Origin: an uncultured Chloroflexus sp.
GTDB taxonomy: Bacteria; Chloroflexota; Chloroflexia; Chloroflexales; Chloroflexaceae
DNA length: 32,054 nucleotides
Direction: 5' to 3'
Assembly (NCBI RefSeq): GCF_937129525.1
Contig: NZ_CAKZNK010000141.1
Coordinates: forward strand, 1-32,054
A program made the translations under genes and the position numbers. A model generated the notes under the pieces. It was not told the origin of the DNA. It made no database searches and was given only the letters and a program-made list of their open reading frames with translations. Within the stretch, counting starts at the first letter, position 1; each line of letters opens with the position of its first letter. Of this stretch, positions 21,953-30,019 are shown piece by piece.

Positions 21953-22474
21953 CCAGTTGCGCCTTTCGTTAACGCTGCAGCGAGAACGTGTTCCGCAGCC
22001 TTTGTATCTTAATCTCGATACGAACTGGCGCCAGGTGTGTTGCGCGGTTGAGAGAGTCATTGCGGTCCTGAGAGAGCGCCAATCTCCAGGACAAAGCCGG
22101 TGGCGCTGACATTCGGCGACTGCTGACCACAAAAATGTACAGCAGAAAAGGGGACAGCGCCGTGTCGTTCTTTGCCAACTACTCTTGAGTCGCATTCGCC
22201 AATGGAAAAGCTTCGAATAAGTGATACCCTTTACACGTTTTCGCCTGCAACCTGATCGTACTGCAATAACCACTCTTGCGCAGTGCCAGCGGGAGACAGG
22301 GGAACAACCGCTCCAGTTCCGATCCCCCTCGGCGGATGCCTGCGCGCCCGGCGACCATTCTCTGGCCTTGAACCAGGCAGAGGGTTAGCGATAAGGATAG
22401 CGCTGGTACTTCGCGCCGACTCACAGTACAATACAGATCAAGTTTAAGACTCATAGTTAACATACAGATAAGCT
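21953..22474. other. 522-bp intergenic region between divergent genes
   Basis: No supported gene. Open frames on the minus strand (for example 22179-22463) show no ribosome site or protein-like composition. A TACAAT at 22427-22432 could be a weak -10 for thpR, but no -35 matches. The GAACGTGTTC at about 21975-21985 is a short palindrome with unsuitable spacing for a LexA box. Confidence 0.5.
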
Positions 22475-23038
22475 ATGTCATCCGCTGAATCCACAATGCG
22501 CCTCTTCATCGCGCTTGATCTTTCGGTTGAAGTGCGCCGGGAGCTGCGTGACGTGCAACTGCGTCTGAGTGAACACAGTCGCGCCGTGCGTTGGAGCGAT
22601 CCGATGGGGATGCATCTGACTCTGCAATTTCTTGGTGAGACGCCGGCATCATTGGCGCAGCCACTGGTCACCGCGCTCAACGCAATCGAGACGCCCCCGT
22701 TCACCCTCCACCTCGACCGGTTAGGCTGCTTTCCTGCAACCGGTTCGCTGCGGGTAGTCTGGGTTGGCATTCGCGGTGATCTTACCGGCTTAACCTCCCT
22801 CTACCAGGCAGTGACAACGGTGACGCAGGAATTAGGCCTGCCAGCCGACTCACGTCCATTTACCCCCCATATCACCCTGGCTCGCGCTCGTCCGGCGGCG
22901 ACACCGGCAGAATTGCGCGCATTGCGTCTGGTATTGCCTGCTGTCAACCCCAAACCGGTGAGCTGGCAGCCGCAGCGCCCCATTCTGTTCCGCAGTCAAT
23001 TGACATCCAGAGGCGCAATCTACACCGCTCTCAACTGA
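22475..23038 (+). CDS. thpR: RNA 2',3'-cyclic phosphodiesterase
   Basis: 187 residues. It has the two HxT motifs of the 2H phosphoesterase superfamily, H47-L-T49 (HLTLQFLGE) and H132-I-T134 (FTPHITLARAR), spaced as in ThpR/LigT. It opens 2',3'-cyclic phosphates on RNA ends. MRLFIALDL, the usual N-terminus of the family, begins at residue 8, so an internal start at ATG 22496 is possible; neither start has a good Shine-Dalgarno. Gene neighbours give no further hint. Confidence 0.92.
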   Translation: MSSAESTMRLFIALDLSVEVRRELRDVQLRLSEHSRAVRWSDPMGMHLTLQFLGETPASLAQPLVTALNAIETPPFTLHLDRLGCFPATGSLRVVWVGIRGDLTGLTSLYQAVTTVTQELGLPADSRPFTPHITLARARPAATPAELRALRLVLPAVNPKPVSWQPQRPILFRSQLTSRGAIYTALN

Positions 23039-23143
23039 CAATCAGTTGCGCTATTCTTACCAATCTGTTGGGTGTTTAGCTCTTTCATTGCGCCATAACA
23101 ACCAATATGATGAATGCGAAAGCATGAGCCAAAGGTGGTTGTT

Positions 23144-24184
23144 ATGCGCTATTATCGCATACTCATTTATCTCTTCGGGATGTGGTTGCTGTTCGGTGTG
23201 ATGGTGCAGTCGGCTGCTGCCCAAACAATAATCGCGGCGCGAGCTGTGCTCTTCTTTTCGCCATCGTGCCCCCACTGCCATGTAGTGCTCAATGAAACCC
23301 TGCCGCCGCTTCAAGAGCGCTACGGTGATCGCTTGCGAGTGTTGATTGTTGACGTAACAACTCCAGATGGTCAGGCGTTGTATGTCGCTGCGCTGGAAGC
23401 TTTCGCTGTTCCGCGTGAGCGGTGGGGTGTGCCGGCCCTCTTCTTCGAGCAGCGCCATCTGGTTGGGAGTATGGAAATTCCCACTTACCTGCCGGCCCTG
23501 ATCGAACAGTCACTGGCGCATGGCGGCAACAACTGGCCATCAATTCCTGGACTCGAACCACTCACCGCGCCGATCGATGCGGGGATAGCGCCTGCGCCGG
23601 CGCCGGAAACAGCGCCGTTTAACCGCGATCCGCTGGCTAATAGTCTGGCCCTGTTTGTGTTAGGTGCGATGGCAATCAGTCTCGTTGCGACCGTACCGCG
23701 TCTGCGCCGCTCATTTGCGCATTCGTTACCATTCCAACGGAGCCGTTTGATACCCATACTGGCCGGTCTCGGTCTGCTGCTGGCCGGATATCTATCCTGG
23801 ATTGAGCTGGGTCAGCAAGCGGCGGTTTGCGGCCCGATCGGCGACTGCAATCTTGTTCACCAAAGCCCTTACGCCCGTATCGCCGGCATACCGGTCGGAG
23901 TAATCGGGGTTGGTGGCTATCTGGCGATCCTCGTAACCTGGTTGATCGCTCATTTCACGCAGGTTCGCCGGGCCTGGCAGACACTTAGCGGCCTGATAGT
24001 GGTTGGCGTGCTCTTTTCTCTCTACCTGACGTTCCTCGAGCCATTCGTCATCGGGGCAACCTGCCTGTGGTGTCTATTCTCGGCTATCACGATGACCGCA
24101 CTGCTCTGGTTGATTGCGTCACCGACATCGCATCATGTTGTCCGTGGTCGGCGACCTTTGACTCCGGCGCCCAAACGCCATTGA
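23144..24184 (+). CDS. Thioredoxin-VKOR fusion, disulfide-forming membrane protein
   Basis: 346 residues from ATG 23144 (AAAGGTGG upstream); ATG 23114 would add ten residues. An N-terminal membrane/signal segment (about 5-27) is followed by a thioredoxin-like domain with C42-P-H-C45 (FFSPSCPHCH), a Pro/Ala linker, and from about 165 a four- or five-helix vitamin K epoxide reductase domain with the loop pair C229/C235 (VCGPIGDC) and the quinone-side C307-L-W-C310. VKOR reoxidises the thioredoxin partner and passes electrons to quinone, making disulfides in exported proteins. The thioredoxin domain precedes VKOR, the opposite of the well-known cyanobacterial fusion. Confidence 0.88.
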   Translation: MRYYRILIYLFGMWLLFGVMVQSAAAQTIIAARAVLFFSPSCPHCHVVLNETLPPLQERYGDRLRVLIVDVTTPDGQALYVAALEAFAVPRERWGVPALFFEQRHLVGSMEIPTYLPALIEQSLAHGGNNWPSIPGLEPLTAPIDAGIAPAPAPETAPFNRDPLANSLALFVLGAMAISLVATVPRLRRSFAHSLPFQRSRLIPILAGLGLLLAGYLSWIELGQQAAVCGPIGDCNLVHQSPYARIAGIPVGVIGVGGYLAILVTWLIAHFTQVRRAWQTLSGLIVVGVLFSLYLTFLEPFVIGATCLWCLFSAITMTALLWLIASPTSHHVVRGRRPLTPAPKRH

Positions 24185-24551
24185 GCCGTGGAAATGAATG
24201 GCGCGACTGCTGGTCAGCGTCACCGGCAGTGAACTGGTTAGAGCCGGTTTGCAACGCGACTCATCGTCTATTCTCGCTTTTATCCCTCGGCGGCGTCATC
24301 ATTGCCGGCAGCGCATCGCGTGGCTGCCGGCAATCTGCGCTGTCTCTGTTTGAGAACAGCAGGTTTGATAACTTTAGTGTACCGGCCCGCGCTGTCGGCG
24401 ACAGGCATGCGTGCCGGCGGTGATCATCCTTTTCCCAGCGCGTCGAGCACCACATACGTTAGGTGAACCCTGTAACCTTCACCCAAGATATTGCATCTTC
24501 TTTGCGAAAGGTGAAAATCGCATCGACAACTTGTAAGGAGGTTACACGCTC
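24185..24551. other. 367-bp gap with GGTGAA-N10-TTCACC inverted repeat
   Basis: Non-coding. The inverted repeat at 24462-24467/24478-24483 and a further AAAGGTGAAAA near 24505 lie 70-90 bp upstream of the TsoY-like gene and may bind a regulator. A strong AGGAGG (about 24536) serves the next start. Nothing else is recognised. Confidence 0.4.
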
Positions 24552-25787
24552 ATGAGTCAGTTGATCGGTCGTTTGACAGGCTTGCGCGCCATGGGAGAAC
24601 GCTACACGCCAACCTACTTCCTGGCCGCGCTCGGTAATGGTGGCACTGCCATTACCTTCTTTATCTGGCTCAATTTCCTCGTTCCACATCCCAATACGCC
24701 GATTGTCACCTTTGACAGTATTGCCGCGCTGTGGAGCAAGTCGGATCTTATCGGTCAGTTGTTGTTGTTACTGGCGTTGAGCGGTGTCGCCATTTTTGCT
24801 CTGCGCCATATCCAGTTGCTGATCTGGAATCTGGCCGAATACAGCCGGTTTCGCCGCAGTGGCGCATATCTCCAGCTCCGCGAAACGAACGGGGCAGTCA
24901 TGTTGATGGCATTGCCATTGACGCTGGCAATGACGATCAACGTACTCTTCGTAAGCGGTGCCGTCTTCGTGCCCGGTTTGTGGAACGTGGTTGAATATCT
25001 CTTCCCCTTCGCGATGATGGCGTTTGTGGCCGTGGGCGTCCTGGCGCTGCGCACCTTTGCCGATATTTTTGGCCGCGCCGTGGCCAATGGTCACTTTGAT
25101 TGCGCCCGCAACAACAACCTGACCCAGTTGCTCGCCGCATTCGCCTTCGCTATGGTGGGTGTCGGTCTGGCTGCGCCGGCGGCGATGAGCAAGATCAAGC
25201 TGACCATCGGTGTCGCGATGCTCGGCTCGATCTTCTTTACCACCGCGGCTATCGTGCTCGGGCTGGTGTTGCTGGTGCTGGGTGTGCGGGCAATGCTGAC
25301 CAACGGATTGGCAGTTGAAGCCGGGCCGAGTCTGTGGATGCCGATCCCGCTGATGACCCTGATCGGTATCGCTTTCCTGCGCCTCAGCCATGGTCTGCAC
25401 ACCGGTTTCGAGCTGCATATCGAGGCGCCGCATCGCTTGCTGATTACCGCCGTCTTCTTCAGCCTGCAAATCCTGACCGGTCTGTTCGGTTGGTCGGTGT
25501 TGCGGCGAGTGGGTTATTTCCGCACCTATCTGAATGGCCCATCTCGCAGCCCTGGCTCTTACGGTTTGATCTGCCCGGCGGTTGGTCTGTTCGTGCTCGG
25601 TATGTTCTTCCTGCACGTTGGTCTGGTGCAGAACGGTCTGGTTGAAAAGTTCTCGCCGATCTACTTCGTCTTGCTGGCAGCTCTGGCCGCGGTTCAGGGA
25701 CTCGGTATTGTGACAATGTTCCGTCTTGATCGCCGTTTGCTGTCGGCTCCTGCCAAAGCGCTGGCCGAAGCCGAGAGCGCAGCGTAA
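24552..25787 (+). CDS. TsoY-like multi-pass membrane protein (tentative)
   Basis: 411 residues with about ten hydrophobic helices and no signal peptide. The N-terminal ERYTPTYFLAALGNGGTAITFFIW and the following PHPNTP resemble proteins that I associate with the TsoY family, distant relatives of TehA/SLAC1 anion channels; some TsoY members are selenoproteins, but no in-frame TGA is seen here. The region RETNGAVMLMALPLTLAM, GHFDCARNNNLTQLLAAF and RLSHGLHTGFEL contain polar residues inside helices. A role in transport or handling of a sulfur or anion species is a guess. The start has a strong AGGAGG. A hairpin terminator follows. Confidence 0.6.
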   Translation: MSQLIGRLTGLRAMGERYTPTYFLAALGNGGTAITFFIWLNFLVPHPNTPIVTFDSIAALWSKSDLIGQLLLLLALSGVAIFALRHIQLLIWNLAEYSRFRRSGAYLQLRETNGAVMLMALPLTLAMTINVLFVSGAVFVPGLWNVVEYLFPFAMMAFVAVGVLALRTFADIFGRAVANGHFDCARNNNLTQLLAAFAFAMVGVGLAAPAAMSKIKLTIGVAMLGSIFFTTAAIVLGLVLLVLGVRAMLTNGLAVEAGPSLWMPIPLMTLIGIAFLRLSHGLHTGFELHIEAPHRLLITAVFFSLQILTGLFGWSVLRRVGYFRTYLNGPSRSPGSYGLICPAVGLFVLGMFFLHVGLVQNGLVEKFSPIYFVLLAALAAVQGLGIVTMFRLDRRLLSAPAKALAEAESAA

Positions 25788-25797
25788 TCATAAAGAA

Positions 25798-25821
25798 GGC
25801 TGGCGCGCATCAGCGCCAGCC
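25798..25821 (+). terminator. hairpin terminator after the TsoY-like gene
   Basis: GGCTGGCGC (25798-25806) and GCGCCAGCC (25813-25821) form a 9-bp stem with a 6-nt loop. It begins 11 bp after the stop codon of the upstream gene. A CTTCAGGTG rather than a pure T run follows. Confidence 0.65.
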
Positions 25822-25878
25822 CTTCAGGTGCCTGAGACTGTTTTGCCGCGCCCCGCCGCTCGACGCTATCATCCAAAT

Positions 25879-25914
25879 AATGCCGGCAACGCCGACACTG
25901 GCGCTGCCGGCATT
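25879..25914 (-). terminator. hairpin terminator after serA
   Basis: AATGCCGGCA (25879-25888) and TGCCGGCATT (25905-25914) pair over 10 bp; after one mismatch CGCC/GGCG extends the stem. On the minus strand it comes 11 bp after the serA stop and is followed by TATTTGG, a short T-rich stretch. Confidence 0.7.
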
Positions 25915-25925
25915 GCTGTTGCCGG

Positions 25926-27503
25926 TTACAGAGTTACGCTGAAGGCTGCATCAATCCCTGGAATCGCCGCTACCTGCTCCATCACGGTCGGCGGCGCCGG
26001 TTCATCGAGCGTCAGCACCATCACCGCCTGCTCGCGCGGCGCGCGTCGGCCTACGTACATACCGGAGATATTAACATCGGCGGCGCCGAGTAATTGCCCG
26101 ACTTTGCCGATCATGCCAGGCTGGTCGTGATGGTAGGTGATCAAGAGTGATCCCTGTGGGATAAAATCGACAAAGTAACCATCCATTTGCACGATATGCG
26201 GCTCGCCGCGCAACACCGTTCCGCTAAAACTGCGGGTGCGCTCGGCAGTTTGCACGTGCAACGTGATCAGGCCGGCGTAGTTCTCGGCCTCGGGACTCAC
26301 CCGTTCGGTCATACGCAAGCCACGTTCACGCGCGATAATGGGCGCATTGACCGGCGTAATCCGCTCAATGCTGCTGGCCGCGAGCAGACCTTGCAAAACT
26401 GCCAGCCGCACCGGTTGCGTATCCATCTCGGCCAGTTCGCCACCGAGTTCGAGATCGTAGCTCCGCACCGGTTCTTTCACCAGATGCATCACCAGCGTGC
26501 CGAGCAACCGCCCTAGCCCAAGGTAGGGTTGCAACACATTCCATGCTTCAGGCGCTACAAATGGCGCGTTCACAGCGTAGCGTGGAGTCCCTCCGGCCAG
26601 CGCTGTAACGACCCCTTCGGCCATCTCGGTACCGGCGCTCAATTGAGCTTCGGCGGTTGAAGCGCCGATGTGTGGCACGGTAATGACTTTGGGGTGTCCC
26701 AGCAGCGGGCTATCGGCAGGCGGTGGCTCTTTGGCGTAGACATCGAGCGCAGCGCCACCCAGATGCCCATCATTCAACGCCTCAACCAGCGCCGTTTCAT
26801 CAACGATACCACCGCGGCTGGCGTTGATCAGGTAGGCGCCGCGCTTCATCTGCCTGATCCGGTCACGGTCGAACAGATTGCGGGTGCTCTCGATCAGCGG
26901 AACATGCAGTGAGATCACATCGCTCCGGTGTGTCAGCTCATCCAGAGTCACCAGCGCGACCCCCAGTTGTTCTGCGCGGTCGAATGAGACAACCGGATCA
27001 TACGCGATCACGTCCATCTCCATCGCCCGCGCCCGCCGCGCCACTTCCGAGCCGATCCGACCGAGGCCGACCAGCCCTAGCGTCTTGCCGCGCACCTCCC
27101 AGCCAACGAAGTCATTGCGCGCCCAGCGTCCGCTCTGCAACGAGATATGTGCCTGCGGAATGCGTCGGGCCAGACAGAGCAACAGGCCAATGGTCAGCTC
27201 GGCGACGGCAACGTTATTGGAAGCCGGCGCATTGACAACAATGATGCCGCGTCTGGTCGCTGCCTCAACATCGATGTTGTCAACCCCGGTGCCGGCCCGC
27301 CCAATCACCCGCAACCGTTCACCGGCAGCGATTACGTCGGCGGTGACTTTGGTAGCCGAGCGCACAACCAGGGCGTCGTACTCACCAATGACCGATAACA
27401 GCGCCGATTTGTCGAGATCCAGCCGCACATCAACGGTACCGGCCTGACGCAAGACATCGAGACCTTCAGTGGCGATCTTTTCGGTGACAAGGATGCGGTT
27501 CAT
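25926..27503 (-). CDS. serA: D-3-phosphoglycerate dehydrogenase
   Basis: 525 residues, the long form. It oxidises 3-phosphoglycerate, the first step of serine synthesis. The Rossmann motif GLGRIGSEVARRA lies near 147-160; the catalytic Arg/Glu/His are visible in INASRGGIVDE, and VPHIGASTAEA near 280-290. An intervening allosteric-substrate domain (about 320-450) and a C-terminal ACT domain (about 455-525, LLITYHHDQPGMIGKVG) can sense serine. ATG 27501-27503 is preceded by GAGGGAG. It is 121 bp after gmhA on the same strand, with a short CCGTT/AACGG repeat in between. Confidence 0.94.
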   Translation of the reverse strand: MNRILVTEKIATEGLDVLRQAGTVDVRLDLDKSALLSVIGEYDALVVRSATKVTADVIAAGERLRVIGRAGTGVDNIDVEAATRRGIIVVNAPASNNVAVAELTIGLLLCLARRIPQAHISLQSGRWARNDFVGWEVRGKTLGLVGLGRIGSEVARRARAMEMDVIAYDPVVSFDRAEQLGVALVTLDELTHRSDVISLHVPLIESTRNLFDRDRIRQMKRGAYLINASRGGIVDETALVEALNDGHLGGAALDVYAKEPPPADSPLLGHPKVITVPHIGASTAEAQLSAGTEMAEGVVTALAGGTPRYAVNAPFVAPEAWNVLQPYLGLGRLLGTLVMHLVKEPVRSYDLELGGELAEMDTQPVRLAVLQGLLAASSIERITPVNAPIIARERGLRMTERVSPEAENYAGLITLHVQTAERTRSFSGTVLRGEPHIVQMDGYFVDFIPQGSLLITYHHDQPGMIGKVGQLLGAADVNISGMYVGRRAPREQAVMVLTLDEPAPPTVMEQVAAIPGIDAAFSVTL

Positions 27504-27624
27504 AACTCCCTCTTTGTTGCTGGTGTGAAACGAGCGGTGGCGGTATGGTCATCTGGTTCATTCCGTTTTACAGATAACGGAGTAAACCGGTATCGTTCGT
27601 TGCCGGGCTATTTCATCGATCATC

Positions 27625-28197
27625 TCATCTATTTCCCGATCCGATCATTCGCTGTTCGACCTCTTCACAAACTGCGTGCAAGATGAGCGTATGCACTTCC
27701 TGGATGCGGGCGGTATTAGCGCTGGGTACAATCAGCGTGTGATCGGCTAATTCGCGGGCTGCGCCGCCATCTTTACCCAGCAGAGCAATGGTGATCATAC
27801 CGTTGGCGCGCGCAGTGCGCAATGCATTCAGAATGTTGGGTGAATTACCGCTGGTGCTGAATACCACCAGGACATCGTCGGGTTTGCCCAGTGCGGCAAG
27901 CTGACGGGCAAAGATCTCGTCGTAGCCAAAGTCGTTGGCGATGCAGGTTAACGCGCCGATGTCGGCGTTGAGGCAGATGGCGGGCAACGGGCGGCGATTG
28001 CTGCGGTAACGTCCGATCAGCTCTTCGGCCAGATGCAATGCGTCGGCGGCGCTGCCGCCATTGCCGGCGGTGTAGAGCGTGTGGCCGTTCAGTAAGGCAG
28101 CAGTGGCTACTGCCACAATCCGATCGATGTCTGGCGCCAGCTTTCGACAGTCCTGCAATACATCAATCGCTTCTTCTAATTGCTGTTGAAAAGACAT
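27625..28197 (-). CDS. gmhA: SIS-domain phosphoheptose isomerase-like protein
   Basis: 190 residues, the length of GmhA. It has GNGGSAADALHLAEEL near 42-57 and STSGNSPN near 110-118, the sugar-phosphate-binding loops of the SIS fold, plus a Glu/His end (QEVHTLILHAVCEEVE) with the catalytic His/Glu typical of the sedoheptulose-7-phosphate isomerase. It makes D-glycero-manno-heptose 7-phosphate for surface glycans. No other heptose genes are adjacent. A GGGGAG site precedes the ATG. Confidence 0.88.
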   Translation of the reverse strand: MSFQQQLEEAIDVLQDCRKLAPDIDRIVAVATAALLNGHTLYTAGNGGSAADALHLAEELIGRYRSNRRPLPAICLNADIGALTCIANDFGYDEIFARQLAALGKPDDVLVVFSTSGNSPNILNALRTARANGMITIALLGKDGGAARELADHTLIVPSANTARIQEVHTLILHAVCEEVEQRMIGSGNR

Positions 28198-28227
28198 AGC
28201 TGCTCCCCTACTTCAACTACGCGCCTC

Positions 28228-28233
28228 ATTATA
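28228..28233 (-). promoter_or_regulatory. perfect -10 box upstream of gmhA
   Basis: TATAAT on the minus strand, 30 bp before the gmhA ATG, giving a 5' UTR of about 24 nt. The -35 region (CTCCC) is poor. It suggests gmhA, perhaps with serA, starts here rather than from the Hsp70-like gene. Confidence 0.45.
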
Positions 28234-28366
28234 CGCGCAGGTGTTACGTTGGGAGCAGCGCAGGAATGGGTGAACGTCAGTGGCGGTTAATTGCGTGATC
28301 GCAGGAGCGGATCTCAGTTGGGTATTTGCCGCTCTCACCTGTCTTTGTCACGCGCATCTGTTCATC

Positions 28367-29701
28367 TCAGTTCTCACTGGCTTTAATTGCCAACCCTGCC
28401 GCTACACTGGTAAATACGTCCATCTCTTGCAGCCGGTCAGCGCCAAACTTCTCACTCAGCATACGCGCGAAGCGGGGCACTCGCGAACTCCCGCCGGTGC
28501 GTAAAACGACATCGATCTGCTCTGGTCGCAAGTTCGCTGCCTTGAGTGCCCGGTCGATACAGGCTTCGACCGTTCGCACATCAGGCCCAATCAGACGCTC
28601 GAAATCCCAACGCGGAATCTCGTCGCGCACGGTTATATCATCCATATCTAGCTTGAAAACAGCGCGGTCGGCCTGAGAAAGCGCCACTTTTGTCTGTTCC
28701 ACAGCCTCATACATCGGCAGGCCATAGTTTTTGCGCACCAGCGTGCGCAAGGCCTGCAATTCACGCGGACGGTCACCAATGGCTACCGCTTCATCGATGA
28801 TAGCCAGGTATTTAGGCTGAGTGAGATCGATGATCGTCTGCCACTCGCTGAGGTGGTCAAGCACGTGATTGGGAAACGGCAGGCGGCGCGGCCCAAGCGT
28901 TGCTCCTTCGCCAAAGTGGCGCAACAAACGACCCATTACAATCCGGCGGTCGAGCAGATCGCCACCCACCGGTACACCGTCGGTTGCCAGCACAGTTGGT
29001 CGTCCGCGCTCATCAAGTTCCATGATGGTGATGTCGAGCGTGCCGCCGCCAAAATCAAACACCAGTGCCCGTTGGGCCTGGCGGTTGGCGCGCGCATACG
29101 AGAGTGCGGCAGCCGTCGGTTCTTCGAGAAAGCTAAACGACGTTATCCCGGCTAACCGACATGCCGCCTGCATCCGCTGAAAAGCCAGCTCATCGCTGGC
29201 CGGGTCGGTCGCGTAATGCACCGGTCGCCCGATGACCAGATGGCTGATCGGCGCGCCGAGTTGCTGTTCAATCCGCTCGACGATCATGCGCAAGACCAGC
29301 GCAATCAGCTCTTCCAGGGTGTAGTATACGCCGAAGACGTTGGTCTTCTGAAAGCTGCGATCACGCAGGCTACTCTTCAATGATTGAAACAACCGACCGG
29401 GCGCGTTTGCGTCTACCTTCACGTACAGCGCCTGCATCACCGTACCGCTTTCGGCAAAGGTCAGCTCGGCGTCACCGATATATTTCCAAACATACTCGAT
29501 CTCACGCCCGACGTTGCCTTCAGTAAAGCGGTTGATCGCTTCGCGGCCAATGAATGGCACACCTTCGCGGGTGATAAAGAGCGTCGAGCGTAAAATCGCC
29601 GGTTGCGTGTTGATTGGGTCAAGGTCGATCAGGCGCAAGGTATGGCCGTCATATACCGCAGCGCTAGAGTTGGTTGTGCCGAAGTCAAGCCCAACACGCA
29701 T
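28367..29701 (-). CDS. Hsp70-like ATPase without substrate-binding domain (YegD type)
   Basis: 444 residues from ATG 29699-29701, 8 bp after GAGG; GTG 29710 and ATG 29707 overlap that site. The actin-like ATPase motifs are all present: GLDFGTTNS (phosphate 1) at 4-12, LEEPTAAALSYA, VFDFGGGTLDI (phosphate 2) and RTGGSSRVP (adenosine). The chain ends shortly after the adenosine motif, so the beta-sandwich peptide-binding domain and lid of DnaK are missing. Two insertions (about 240-330) are unlike DnaK. YegD-like proteins of this kind have no settled role. Neighbours do not include a J protein. Confidence 0.85.
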   Translation of the reverse strand: MRVGLDFGTTNSSAAVYDGHTLRLIDLDPINTQPAILRSTLFITREGVPFIGREAINRFTEGNVGREIEYVWKYIGDAELTFAESGTVMQALYVKVDANAPGRLFQSLKSSLRDRSFQKTNVFGVYYTLEELIALVLRMIVERIEQQLGAPISHLVIGRPVHYATDPASDELAFQRMQAACRLAGITSFSFLEEPTAAALSYARANRQAQRALVFDFGGGTLDITIMELDERGRPTVLATDGVPVGGDLLDRRIVMGRLLRHFGEGATLGPRRLPFPNHVLDHLSEWQTIIDLTQPKYLAIIDEAVAIGDRPRELQALRTLVRKNYGLPMYEAVEQTKVALSQADRAVFKLDMDDITVRDEIPRWDFERLIGPDVRTVEACIDRALKAANLRPEQIDVVLRTGGSSRVPRFARMLSEKFGADRLQEMDVFTSVAAGLAIKASEN

Positions 29702-29740
29702 CTTCATCACCTCGTGTTTGATCTGAATAGTCGAATTTTT

Positions 29741-29769
29741 AGCCTAGCGGATGTTTCTGATTCTGTCAA
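29741..29769 (-). promoter_or_regulatory. candidate promoter of the Hsp70-like gene
   Basis: On the minus strand TTGACA (29769-29764), 17-bp spacer and TAGGCT (29746-29741). The -35 is perfect; the -10 is weak. It gives a 5' UTR of about 33 nt. Confidence 0.45.
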
Positions 29770-29979
29770 TCAGACCTGAGACTGAGATAGAGTTTCATTT
29801 CGCTCCTGCCAACAGCGTCGGTTATCGACTGTGCGCCTTCCGCCGCGTCGAAGTGACCGGAACAGGTTGCGCTCTGCGCCGAAGCGCGAGCTATTCCAGG
29901 CCGGTCGGTGGTTCGATAGAAGAAGCTTTCCCGGTTCGATCTGCTGAGATGGTCAAAGCCCGTAGCGCGCAACGCATCC

Positions 29980-29988
29980 TGCTATAAT
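29980..29988 (+). promoter_or_regulatory. extended -10 promoter of the solute-binding protein gene
   Basis: TGC followed by TATAAT (29983-29988) is a perfect extended -10 element; a -35 box is not evident, as is common with this type. Transcription should begin near 29995, after the ATG at 29987, which therefore cannot be the start codon. Confidence 0.7.
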
Positions 29989-30019
29989 GAAAGCGCCCGG
30001 CTTCGTCTGCGAGGATGTT

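Noticed and set aside
21970-21990. LexA-like GAAC...GTTC site
   Set aside because: Only two bases separate the half-sites, not the four of the Gram-positive-type box.
22179-22463. 94-codon minus-strand frame in the gap before thpR
   Set aside because: No ribosome site, unusual composition, and no recognisable domain.
24768-25616. 282-codon minus-strand frame rich in Gln and His
   Set aside because: Antisense to the TsoY-like membrane protein.
29920-29960. tRNA-like GGTTCGATC
   Set aside because: No acceptor or anticodon stem can be built around it.
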